25,171 nucleotides of DNA, taken from the IMG/VR virus record IMGVR_UViG_3300008110_000483, positions 1 through 25,171 of that record; one strand, written 5' to 3'. The position numbers and the translations under genes were made by a program. The DNA comes from a virus. The notes beneath the pieces are model-generated. The model was not told where the DNA came from. It saw only the letters and a program-made list of their open reading frames with translations, and ran no database searches. The first letter of the stretch is position 1; each line of letters opens with the position of its first letter. Positions 15,085 to 22,523 of this stretch are shown here, piece by piece.

Positions 15085-17217
15085 TTATCCACCTATTGTT
15101 TTTCTTTGTGTATTAGTTGTAGCTTGTGTTGGTGATACCGCAGTAGAAGTTATAATTTTTTCAATTGTTGTTCCTTTGTTATCATCTATTGTAGTTGCTG
15201 TTTTTTTATCTGATATGGTTGTTGATGCAGTTTTTGCTGCCCCATCATCTTTTTTAACATTGGAGTCTGCACCAGGAACTTCTTGATTTTCTAGCTTTGG
15301 TGCCGGAGAATCTCCGTATAAATTATAACTATCAGTATCATTATTAGTTGCAACTTTAAATGTTACATCTATGCTAATAATCATAGGTAATTCTTTTGAA
15401 GTATCCCAAGGATGTATATCATCAATTGCTAATGTAAATGAGCTAAGAAATCCATTTTGACTTATTAAATTACCAATTTTCAATCCAATTATATTACCAT
15501 ATGCACCATACTTATTTCTTCTACTCCAAGCCAATTTACCAACCTGATTTGCTTTGTTTTTAATGTTTGTTACCTCTGCTTCATTTTCTGCATACAATGT
15601 CATTTTAAAAGTAATTTCTCTTTCCACATTATTAAATACATAAAATGGAACACCTGCACCTATTGGATTCATATTATCCCAGTTTGGTGTTAATGTATCC
15701 TGTAAATTAGTTATCGTTGATGGGAATGCTATTCCACCAATATTGACAGTTAAGTTTTGAGGTGCTTTACTTAAAATACTTTGTTTTGATTTATTTAAAA
15801 ATGCATTATCTTTTTTATCATACACAGGTAATGCCAATTTAACATCTACTGGTTTTAATGTTTTGTATGTTTGTCTTAAAACTTTTGATGTTACAATTTT
15901 CTTTTCTACTTCACCAATAGTTGAACTATCACCTTCGTAAATATCTTTATTGTTGGTGTATGCAAAACTTGCTGTTGATAGGTTAGAATTACTTACTAAC
16001 GTACCAGTTGTAATTTGATTATTTACATTTATACTTCCACTTCCAAAATACGATTGGTCTACCCTTCTACCACTATCTAACAAAGATTGTGAAAAATTAT
16101 TTATACCACCATTGTTTTGTCCGTAGATATCTATCTTTGGTTTTGGGTCAGGTTGTTTCCCATCTAACGTACCAATTAAAGGAAAATTAGAAGGTAGTTT
16201 TGTTTTCTTTGTTACAGAGGTTCCACTAAATACTAAAATTTCATTTACATTCGAATCAATTGAAAGAAATTTATTTGTTATATTGTGAGAAAAAGTTTTT
16301 TGTAATGTAAGTAATTTTGAATTTGTTTTATTATCACTTCCTCTATAAGTTTCATTTTTAATAAGTTCACTATATGTTGTACTATTTGTAATTGATGCTC
16401 CTCCTGTATTACTGAATGTATATTGTGTTGGCTTTTCAAAATACGAAGTTGAACTAATCACTTTATTACTCTCAATTCCAAGTGCTTCATCATCTATTGT
16501 AGATTTAAAATTATTACCAATTGTAATTCTTTTTTTGAAAACATCGTTTAATCCTATACCATCTACAAAATAATTTTGTTCTTGGTTTGCAACAACTCCA
16601 CCCGTATTTTTATTTAATTTTATAACGACAGTAGATGGAAATATCAACGATTGTTTGCCAATTGCAACACTTGATATTTTTCTAACATCAATTGGGTCCG
16701 ATGATTCTGTTTTACCAATTCCCAATTTACCTAATACCTTATTACCTAGCAACTTTAACCCATCAACTGCTATACCTACTCCGGCTCCTAAAGCGTTTCC
16801 TGATATTTGTTGTGGTGTTTTATTGTCTTTAAGAAATTGTTTAACTGATTTAATTATTGAACCACCAAAACTTCCATTTTGTTCTATACCCAAATATAAT
16901 GGGTCAACTGTCTTACCATTTTCTATTAAATCCGATGGTTTAAATGCTGTTGGTGCTATTAATTTTTTTACAAACCCACCTAATTTACTCTTACCAGCAA
17001 TTTTACCTATAACACCTCTTACTTTATTTTTATCAATTTGCCCACCACTCATAATACGAACAATATCCGTACCATATATTTGTGGTGTTTCTTTTAACCA
17101 TTTTTTATTTTGTGCAATATCAATATCCAAAGTAGACGGAGTGCTTCTATCAATCTTTTTAGGGTCTCTATCAGATTGAAAGTTATATTTTTCATATAGT
17201 TCTCTTAATGTTGACAT
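15085..17217 (-). CDS. Large baseplate / tail-tube-adjacent protein, 710 aa
   Basis: Likely structural tail protein. Position directly after the tape measure and before the LysM gene is that of tube-cap or baseplate proteins in contractile phages (T4 gp48/gp54 neighbourhood). Residues 1-170 are basic and contain a Gly/Ala-rich hydrophobic stretch (GNALGAGVGIAVDGLKLLGN, 140-159). The middle is Ser/Thr/Asn-rich beta-type sequence. Residues 490-645 form a compact domain with NIGGIAFPSTITNLQDTLTP, VEREITFKMTLYAENEAEV, GNIIGLKIGN and IDDIHPWDTSKELPMIISID, which looks like a tube-type domain. The last 60 residues are a Thr/Lys/Asp tail, probably disordered. Starts 8 bases after the tape measure stop codon. 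The exact T4 counterpart is not determined. Confidence 0.68.
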   Translation of the reverse strand: MSTLRELYEKYNFQSDRDPKKIDRSTPSTLDIDIAQNKKWLKETPQIYGTDIVRIMSGGQIDKNKVRGVIGKIAGKSKLGGFVKKLIAPTAFKPSDLIENGKTVDPLYLGIEQNGSFGGSIIKSVKQFLKDNKTPQQISGNALGAGVGIAVDGLKLLGNKVLGKLGIGKTESSDPIDVRKISSVAIGKQSLIFPSTVVIKLNKNTGGVVANQEQNYFVDGIGLNDVFKKRITIGNNFKSTIDDEALGIESNKVISSTSYFEKPTQYTFSNTGGASITNSTTYSELIKNETYRGSDNKTNSKLLTLQKTFSHNITNKFLSIDSNVNEILVFSGTSVTKKTKLPSNFPLIGTLDGKQPDPKPKIDIYGQNNGGINNFSQSLLDSGRRVDQSYFGSGSINVNNQITTGTLVSNSNLSTASFAYTNNKDIYEGDSSTIGEVEKKIVTSKVLRQTYKTLKPVDVKLALPVYDKKDNAFLNKSKQSILSKAPQNLTVNIGGIAFPSTITNLQDTLTPNWDNMNPIGAGVPFYVFNNVEREITFKMTLYAENEAEVTNIKNKANQVGKLAWSRRNKYGAYGNIIGLKIGNLISQNGFLSSFTLAIDDIHPWDTSKELPMIISIDVTFKVATNNDTDSYNLYGDSPAPKLENQEVPGADSNVKKDDGAAKTASTTISDKKTATTIDDNKGTTIEKIITSTAVSPTQATTNTQRKTIGG

Positions 17218-17225
17218 CTACTTTA

Positions 17226-20207
17226 TTATTTAACTGCTTGATTGTTTGCTACACTAAATGTTTTTCTACTTATTTTTGTTCCATCCAAATTAACTGCAAT
17301 TAAACCTGCTTTTAAATCTGCTCTTAATCCCTGAATTTCACTTAATAATGTATCCTTTTCCTTTCCACCTTTTTCTCCTTCGCCTCCACCAAATAAACCA
17401 GCAGCTGCTCCTGCCACAAATCCAAGTCCTATTAATATAGGAAGTGCCATAGGCCCCGCACTTGCTAACATAGCTAATGCTCCCGCTAATATCATTAAAG
17501 ATGCTGCTAATCCAAATATTGGCATAACCATAGTTGTTAATGTTCCTATATGTGCACCAATTAAAGGTAACACACTTGCCAATGAATTCAATCCACTTAC
17601 AAATAAATTAAATCCAGCTGCAACTATTCCAATTGCAACACCAAATACCATTAAGGCTACCGATGCATATCCTAATGCCCATGCCCCTGCCATAATAGCA
17701 GGTGAGAATATGCCAAACATAGCCATTGCCAATCCTAATTTAACCAATGAGCCTATATTCGCCCCTATTACCGGCAGTACTGCACCAAGTGTTGATAATC
17801 CATTAACAAATACTCCGAGACCAATACCAACCATCCCAACTGCTGCACCAAATAACATTAATGCAATTGATGCTGCCGCTAATGCTAATGAACCTGCATA
17901 TATAAATCCAGATAAAGCACCGAATCCGGCCATTATCAATCCCAAACCTATTAATGATGCACCTGCCATTGCTATTGTTCCCCAATTTAATCCTGAAAAT
18001 TGCTGTAATGCTTTTCCCATTACAAACAATGCTCCCGCCATAATTAACATAGCAAATGCTCCTTTTATTAACGCGGCCGGATTAATTTTAGAAAAAAATC
18101 CACCACCGGGCGCACCACCTGCTTTTCCAGCAACACCACCTGCTGCATTTGAAGCAACCGAAGATGCTGCGTTACTCGCAACACCAGTAGCTGCTGCACC
18201 CGCGCCAGCTGTTGCAACTTTTGCTGCACCTGCTTTAAATCCTCCGGATATTGCCGAACCTGCACTTTTAAAAAATCCTAACGTACCTTGCATTATTTTG
18301 GTACTCATTATCCAGTTACCTAACATTTTTAAAGGAGCCATAATATAAGAACCCAATGTACCCATTCCACTCCATAATTTTCCAACAAATTTACCAACTG
18401 CTGGTACTAAACTTCCCATCCAAGTTGCTGCCGTTCTAATACTTCCCATCAAAAATGAACCTAATCCTTTAACTGCTCCCCATACTCCACTTGCCATTTT
18501 TGCTATACCATTATATAATCCTGGCATAGTCATTTTCATATTACCAAGCACTAACAAAGCACCTCCCAAATACATTAACATTTTTCCTAAATCATGCATT
18601 ACAAATTTCTTAACAACACCGCCAATGGCAGAAAAACTACCTTCTAATTTCCCATTAACCGTCTGTGCGTTTTCTTGATTAGCCAACATTTGTTGAAGTG
18701 TATCTACCTCAACACCCATTGCCTTTGCTAATGCTTTTCTTTGGAATAAGTTCATATTATTAAACTCATTAATACCACCAACTTGTCTTAACATCTCTTT
18801 GGTAGCACCTTCTATATCATTCTGAAATGCCAATTCTCTTGCTCTTTGGAAGTTTACTTCTTTACCCAACATTGCACTTGCTTCCATTTCTGCATTTATT
18901 GAGTTTTCAAAATCCAATAATCCTTCTGCCATTTTTGCAGTATCACCTACACTAACACCTAATTTAGCAGCTTGTACCGCTGCTCTAATCATATTTTCAC
19001 CACCATTTTTACTAAACATAGCAAATTCTTGTGTACTCTTTGCTAAATCACTCATAACCGCATTTGGCATTACTCCATTTGCTACCGATAAATGTTGAGC
19101 TGCATACAACATATCTGCTGCAACCAATGATGATTTACCTTGTAGGTTACCAAACATATTAACCAAATCGGTAGTTTCTTTTGCAGCCAATCCTAATTTA
19201 TATCCAATTACAGATGTTTTTAAAGCAGTTTGTGCCCCCACTTCATTTACATTACCTAATTTTTCAGCTAATAGTTTTGCGTTTTCTGCACCATCTTTAA
19301 AAAATAATGAAGCTGTTCCAGCTGCTGCTTGATATCCTAAAAAGTTTGTAGCTGCAAATCCTGATGCTCTTGAGAACTCATACATCTTATCGTATAAAAG
19401 TCCTACTCCAATTAACATTATTCCTATACCTGCAACTGGTGATGTTAGCATATCCTTTGCTAACGATTTAACCATACCGAATGTATTCTTTATACCATGT
19501 ATATGGTGTTCCATTTCCATTACAGATGTTTTCTGTTCATCTGATAATAGAGCATTCATTTTTAATGCCATTCCCACTTTCTGATTGTGGTCAAACATTT
19601 TAGCATATTCGTTTGCCAAATCTTTACCTGCTCCTCCACTTTCTGCTAATTCATCTGAAAATTGTGATTGAACTTGTGTAAGGGATTTCAATGTATCTAA
19701 TTTATGTAGATAATCATGTAAATCCATATTATTACTATCCGCTAATTCTTGCTGTATTTTAGATATATCGGTTTGTGCTTGTAAAAACCCAAATCCTGCA
19801 GTTTTTTGTTGAGATGTTAGTGATGATGATTTTTCTATTTCAGTTGCTATACTTTTAGTTCCCTGAATAGTCTTATCATTTAATTTATTTAAATGTAAGA
19901 AATGATTTGTTGTTTTTTCTATTTCTCCAGCAACACTAACAATACCATCTCTAATTCCTTCGTGTTGTACTTTTTGTTCACGTAGATAGTTTTTTAACGC
20001 AACTTGTCTATCTAATAAACCATCTATTATTTTTTCTTGTTTAGCAAATTCTTCACTTGCACCGATAATTCCCTTTTTTTCTGCTTTAAGCGCACTTAAT
20101 CTATCTTTATACTTTTGGTCTAAAGCAGTTCTTATCCCTAGCAATTCGTTTTCTAATTGCTTAATGGTTTTTAAATCGTTTATTTGGTCTTTTAAGTTAT
20201 CAGCCAT
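17226..20207 (-). CDS. Tail tape measure protein
   Basis: Sets tail length and is threaded through the tube lumen. With 993 residues it is typical for the class. Residues 1-250 are coiled coil (LKDQINDLKTIKQLENELLG and similar heptads), 250-280 and 530-620 contain hydrophobic segments, 652-705 are Ala/Gly-rich (KVATAGAGAAATGVASNAA), and 705-940 are a run of membrane-like hydrophobic helices with an internal repeat of about 69 residues (779-847 and 848-914). A charged linker GGGEGEKGGKEKD precedes a short conserved-looking C-terminus. The length predicts a tail of roughly 150 nm if the usual 0.15 nm per residue applies. It begins 5 bases after the 85-aa gene. T4 gp29 has no such long hydrophobic region; the match is by general tape-measure features and position. 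Confidence 0.88.
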   Translation of the reverse strand: MADNLKDQINDLKTIKQLENELLGIRTALDQKYKDRLSALKAEKKGIIGASEEFAKQEKIIDGLLDRQVALKNYLREQKVQHEGIRDGIVSVAGEIEKTTNHFLHLNKLNDKTIQGTKSIATEIEKSSSLTSQQKTAGFGFLQAQTDISKIQQELADSNNMDLHDYLHKLDTLKSLTQVQSQFSDELAESGGAGKDLANEYAKMFDHNQKVGMALKMNALLSDEQKTSVMEMEHHIHGIKNTFGMVKSLAKDMLTSPVAGIGIMLIGVGLLYDKMYEFSRASGFAATNFLGYQAAAGTASLFFKDGAENAKLLAEKLGNVNEVGAQTALKTSVIGYKLGLAAKETTDLVNMFGNLQGKSSLVAADMLYAAQHLSVANGVMPNAVMSDLAKSTQEFAMFSKNGGENMIRAAVQAAKLGVSVGDTAKMAEGLLDFENSINAEMEASAMLGKEVNFQRARELAFQNDIEGATKEMLRQVGGINEFNNMNLFQRKALAKAMGVEVDTLQQMLANQENAQTVNGKLEGSFSAIGGVVKKFVMHDLGKMLMYLGGALLVLGNMKMTMPGLYNGIAKMASGVWGAVKGLGSFLMGSIRTAATWMGSLVPAVGKFVGKLWSGMGTLGSYIMAPLKMLGNWIMSTKIMQGTLGFFKSAGSAISGGFKAGAAKVATAGAGAAATGVASNAASSVASNAAGGVAGKAGGAPGGGFFSKINPAALIKGAFAMLIMAGALFVMGKALQQFSGLNWGTIAMAGASLIGLGLIMAGFGALSGFIYAGSLALAAASIALMLFGAAVGMVGIGLGVFVNGLSTLGAVLPVIGANIGSLVKLGLAMAMFGIFSPAIMAGAWALGYASVALMVFGVAIGIVAAGFNLFVSGLNSLASVLPLIGAHIGTLTTMVMPIFGLAASLMILAGALAMLASAGPMALPILIGLGFVAGAAAGLFGGGEGEKGGKEKDTLLSEIQGLRADLKAGLIAVNLDGTKISRKTFSVANNQAVK
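17466..17873 (-). repeat. Internal tandem duplication in the tape measure gene
   Basis: Two adjacent segments of about 69 and 67 codons (17873-17667 and 17666-17466) align: ASIALMLFGAAVGMVGIGLG against ASVALMVFGVAIGIVAAGFN, and GLSTLGAVLPVIGANIGSL against GLNSLASVLPLIGAHIGTL. The similarity is clear in protein and partly kept in DNA. Confidence 0.8.
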
Positions 20208-20212
20208 CTATG

Positions 20213-20470
20213 TTAGAAATGAAATTCTGAATTAGGATTTGGTTTGTAATTCATCTTTTTTAATTTTGCTCTCAAATTTTTTGCAGCATTATCAATTGTA
20301 TCAATATAATCATCGAATGCTTTTGCTAAAGTTGGATTTTGTTTTTCAGCTGTTTTTAGAAATCTATCTTGGTTACTCTTTGATACTGAATCAAAGAACT
20401 TATCCATCAATCTATCTATTAAATCTTCCCTTAATACTTCTTTTTGTTCTTTTGTTAATTTTTTAGACAT
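20213..20470 (-). CDS. Small charged helical protein upstream of tape measure gene, unknown
   Basis: This 85-residue protein is not recognised. It is strongly charged and helical: MSKKLTKEQKEVLREDLIDR, then LMDKFFDSVSKSNQDRFLKT and a second helix around AFDDYIDTIDNAAKNLRAKL, ending NYKPNPNSEFHF. No membrane segment or signal peptide. It is the first gene of the tape measure transcript, 17 bases downstream of an ATATTTAT element and a terminator, and 5 bases before the tape measure gene. Small proteins in this slot often act as tape measure chaperones or assembly factors, which is a reasonable but untested guess here. Confidence 0.72.
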   Translation of the reverse strand: MSKKLTKEQKEVLREDLIDRLMDKFFDSVSKSNQDRFLKTAEKQNPTLAKAFDDYIDTIDNAAKNLRAKLKKMNYKPNPNSEFHF

Positions 20471-20487
20471 AGTAAGTTTATTTGTTT

Positions 20488-20495
20488 ATAAATAT
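20488..20495 (-). promoter_or_regulatory. ATATTTATA element before the 85-aa / tape measure genes
   Basis: Reads TAATATTTATAAACAAATAA in gene direction, 17 bases before the ATG at 20470 and directly after a terminator. Inferred late promoter. Confidence 0.5.
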
Positions 20496-20500
20496 TATAT

Positions 20501-20536
20501 AAAAAGAAAAGTTAGGATTTATCTTTTCCTAACTTT
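20501..20536 (-). terminator. Intrinsic terminator overlapping the end of the small chaperone-like gene
   Basis: In gene direction AAAGTTAGGA-(9-base loop)-TCCTAACTTT is a perfect ten-pair stem followed by a TCTTTTT tract. The left arm contains the last codons of the gene ending at 20519. It separates the chaperone pair from the tape measure unit. Confidence 0.75.
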
Positions 20537-20764
20537 ACTTTCTGCTTTTTTATATTCGTCTGCTTCTTTCTTTTTAATATCAATTAATATTTTAAGATAA
20601 AACCTTCGTAATCTAACCGGCATATTATACACATCCGAGTGAGTAAACCCACCATTTCCATGAAACACCAATGAAAAAATTTCTTCATGTAGTGTTTTAG
20701 TATAATCAATTGGTAGGGTAAAAAAAGTCAACCCCGAAAGGTATATCAAGTGCCTCCGTTTCAC
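20519..20764 (-). CDS. Small tail-assembly protein, possible +1 frameshift extension of the gp26-like gene
   Basis: The frame runs from a GTG at 20764 (81 residues), but the recognisable part starts after the overlap with the previous gene: LPIDYTKTLHEEIFSLVFHG, NGGFTHSDVYNMPVRLRRFY and a Lys/Glu-rich end. G-G-F-T/S-x-x-(D/E)-V-Y-N-M-P-x-x-(L/R)-R-x-F-Y occurs in short proteins beside baseplate genes of marine T4-like phages, as I recall. The only in-frame ATG lies inside this conserved segment, and the GTG has no clear Shine-Dalgarno. The frame is +1 relative to the upstream gene and the two share a seven-T run (20726-20720) 12 bases before the upstream stop. A +1 slip there would give a 335-residue fusion. 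It occupies the slot of T4 gene 51. A stand-alone GTG- or TTG-started protein is the alternative. Confidence 0.68.
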   Translation of the reverse strand: MKRRHLIYLSGLTFFTLPIDYTKTLHEEIFSLVFHGNGGFTHSDVYNMPVRLRRFYLKILIDIKKKEADEYKKAESKVRKR

Positions 20765-21527
20765 CCGTTTCTTCTGATGTATAATCGAAAGTTAAATCTA
20801 AATCTGGTGTTATTTTTCTAATATAATCTCTCATTGCTTTCGCATCTCTTGCTAACATTTGATTATCCACATATCTATTAATTGTTCCTCTATCACTATT
20901 ACCATTTACAGAAGTAATCATCTTTTTTAAACGAGTTGTTAAATCCAAAGATGTTTCTGATTTTGTTAATCTTTGCATAGCCTGAACTTCTGCGGTAATA
21001 TCCTTCTCATCTTTATGTGTTATCAATTTGAATATTAATTTCGCACCAGATGGTGTTGTAAATTCATATCTATTTTCTCTGTTTAATAAATCAATATCAA
21101 TTTCTTTTGATTTCAATTCAGATAAATTAATAACATGTTGTACTTTATTTCCCGTAAATGGGTCATTCATTTCAACTTGATAATCAGAACCATATGCTAA
21201 CATACGGGTTGCAATTAAAATTGCATTCTTATCACCCACAATAACATCATCTGCTATTTTAGGGTCAATCATTACTGATTCGAATAACTTTTCTAAAACT
21301 ACTCCTTTCTTAATTAAATTTTGAGATGATAGAATATCTTCTTCTCTTGCTGTCATCAATTTAATTTCAACTGCCCCATTTGCTAATGGATGTCCTTCTG
21401 GGTAACATCTACCTTCCGATGGTAGTGTTATCACTTCTGTTGGGAAATCATATTTAGATTGTTTTGTTTCCGTAACAGGTATCGTTGGTGTTTCTCCACC
21501 TCTACTTATTTGTATGTTTTCTTCCAT
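20706..21527 (-). CDS. gp26-like baseplate protein / tail assembly chaperone (T4_baseplate family)
   Basis: A 273-residue protein matching, by recall, the T4 baseplate protein family that includes gp26. FPTEVITLPSEGRCYPEGHP (29-48), LANGAVEIKLMTAREEDILS and SQNLIKKGVVLEKLFESVMI are the diagnostic N-terminal block, followed by a beta/helical middle and a C-terminus ending VDFFYPTN. In T4, gp26 is not a major virion part and acts in hub assembly. Its location before the tape measure gene suits a chaperone for that protein. It overlaps the next frame by 59 bases with a seven-T run close to its stop. An imperfect copy of the promoter-like element (ATAGTTATATAAAAC) lies 19 bases before the start. 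No Shine-Dalgarno. Confidence 0.8.
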   Translation of the reverse strand: MEENIQISRGGETPTIPVTETKQSKYDFPTEVITLPSEGRCYPEGHPLANGAVEIKLMTAREEDILSSQNLIKKGVVLEKLFESVMIDPKIADDVIVGDKNAILIATRMLAYGSDYQVEMNDPFTGNKVQHVINLSELKSKEIDIDLLNRENRYEFTTPSGAKLIFKLITHKDEKDITAEVQAMQRLTKSETSLDLTTRLKKMITSVNGNSDRGTINRYVDNQMLARDAKAMRDYIRKITPDLDLTFDYTSEETGETEALDIPFGVDFFYPTN

Positions 21528-21546
21528 AATAACTTGTTTGTTTTAT

Positions 21547-21554
21547 ATAACTAT
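21547..21554 (-). promoter_or_regulatory. Imperfect ATATTTAT-like element before the gp26-like gene
   Basis: Reads ATAGTTATATAAAACAAAC in gene direction, 19 bases before the ATG at 21527. Differs from the core by one base. Supported mainly by matching position and downstream ACAAA. Confidence 0.3.
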
Positions 21555-21568
21555 TTATTTTTTTAATT

Positions 21569-21901
21569 TTAGTCTTTTATATTGTTTCCTCCATTTGTAT
21601 AACTCCATGCACTACCACTAGTATATCCATATGCAGTTGATGTACTTCCAAATCCAAATGGTGGATTAGCTATTGTTATAGAACCACTACCAGGTGTTGT
21701 TGTAATCGTTGTACCAGGTGTAGAAGTTATCTTATATGGGTTGTATGGGTTCGGAACTCCAAATGGAAATCCTATTGGTTCTTCATCTTTAACCTCTGCC
21801 AATTTTTCTTTTAATAAATCCCATTGTTTTGGAGTAATATTGTATTCATGTACTCCGTCTGTAAATCCTTTTAACCAAAGGACGAATTCTTTTGATGTCA
21901 T
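21569..21901 (-). CDS. Small protein with Gly/Ser/Thr-rich C-terminus, unknown
   Basis: 110 residues in two parts. Residues 1-40 (MTSKEFVLWLKGFTDGVHEY, ITPKQWDLLKEKLAEVKDEE) form a helical domain of a kind found in many phage small proteins, with the pattern S-x-E-F-x-x-W-L-x-G-F then T-x-x-Q-W-x-x-L-x-E-K-L. Residues 45-110 are Gly/Ser/Thr/Tyr-rich with almost no charge (TPGTTITTTPGSGSITIAN, GFGSTSTAYGYTSGSAW) and probably disordered or fibrous. Function unknown. It is flanked by a terminator plus the clearest promoter-like element upstream, so it is transcribed apart from the tube gene. Its place between the tube and chaperone genes suggests a virion or assembly role. Confidence 0.72.
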   Translation of the reverse strand: MTSKEFVLWLKGFTDGVHEYNITPKQWDLLKEKLAEVKDEEPIGFPFGVPNPYNPYKITSTPGTTITTTPGSGSITIANPPFGFGSTSTAYGYTSGSAWSYTNGGNNIKD

Positions 21902-21911
21902 AACCTATATA

Positions 21912-21929
21912 TTTGTATATATAAATATA
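21912..21929 (-). promoter_or_regulatory. ATATTTATATATACAAA element before the 110-aa gene
   Basis: Same 18 bases as at 12191-12174 (TATATTTATATATACAAA in gene direction). The core at 21921-21928 lies 19 bases before the ATG at 21901 and starts within 10 bases of the preceding terminator. Inferred phage promoter. Confidence 0.5.
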
Positions 21930-21930
21930 A

Positions 21931-21961
21931 TAAAAAAAGGGAAAAACGTAATGCTTTTCCC
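21931..21961 (-). terminator. Intrinsic terminator after the tail tube gene
   Basis: In gene direction GGGAAAAGC-ATTAC-GTTTTTCCC forms a nine-pair stem with one G-U pair, followed by seven T. It starts 24 bases after the tube gene stop. The other strand would fold less well (one A-C mismatch). Confidence 0.85.
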
Positions 21962-21985
21962 TTTCTTTTTTATTTTTAGTTCTTA

Positions 21986-22474
21986 TTAGAATTCTAAAAT
22001 TGCGTAATCATATCTGATTGTCAATTCGATTTCCATTGGGTCATTTTCTGACCAATCCATGTCACCGAAGTTTGCAGTTTTGATGTACGCTCCCACTAAC
22101 TTCCATTGTTCAACTACATCGCCTACTGGTCCAATAGTTTTGAAAGTTAATGTTCTTTTGTAGAAGTCTGCATATCCATCTCTACCTGTCACAGATTCAT
22201 GTGATGTACGAACCCACTCCATTGCCGCCTGTGCTCCAGATGGTACGATTGGGTCATATAATTTGATTACGATATCATTCCACTTTGTTTTACCCTTAAC
22301 TTTTCTAATTAAGTTAATGTGGTTGATTTCTACATCTTCAGATTCAACTGTCGGTCTTTGAGCCGCTTTGATAATGAATGATGGAATATCATCAATTTCC
22401 ATTATAAATCTGTTCTTTAACTTTGGTTCAAAGTTAGTGTAGAATATTTTATCGAATGTTAGAACTTCTGCCAT
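21986..22474 (-). CDS. Tail tube protein (T4 gp19 family)
   Basis: Forms the stacked rings of the inner tail tube that guides DNA and is surrounded by the sheath. The 162 residues match the length of T4 gp19 (163). The sequence shows the tube fold pattern: a start with FYTNFEPKLKNRFIMEIDDI (11-30), SFIIKAAQRPTVESEDVEIN (32-51), the W-N-D-I-V-I-K-L-Y-D-P strand (65-75), a helix AAMEWVRTSHE, and a C-terminal GAYIKTANFGDMDW with an E-L-T-I-R-Y-D-Y strand. It follows the sheath gene as in T4 and ends in its own terminator, which would let the tube be made at high level. A weaker variant of the promoter-like element precedes it. Confidence 0.92.
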   Translation of the reverse strand: MAEVLTFDKIFYTNFEPKLKNRFIMEIDDIPSFIIKAAQRPTVESEDVEINHINLIRKVKGKTKWNDIVIKLYDPIVPSGAQAAMEWVRTSHESVTGRDGYADFYKRTLTFKTIGPVGDVVEQWKLVGAYIKTANFGDMDWSENDPMEIELTIRYDYAILEF

Positions 22475-22501
22475 ATTATTTACTCTTTAATCTTATTGTA
22501 T

Positions 22502-22509
22502 ATAAGTAT
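22502..22509 (-). promoter_or_regulatory. Variant promoter-like element ATACTTATATACAA before the tail tube gene
   Basis: One mismatch to the ATATTTAT core (ATACTTAT), followed by the same ATACAA, 27 bases before the ATG at 22474. Inferred. Confidence 0.38.
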
Positions 22510-22523
22510 CTCTTTTTTTAAAA

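Noticed and set aside
15084-15092. GTG start for the LysM gene at 15092
   Set aside because: ATG at 15083 gives the TAA-T-ATG spacing found at the next two junctions, and the extra three residues add nothing to the domain.
17710-18348. Plus-strand open frame of 212 codons rich in Ala, Pro and Asn
   Set aside because: Antisense shadow of the Ala/Gly-rich and hydrophobic part of the tape measure gene.
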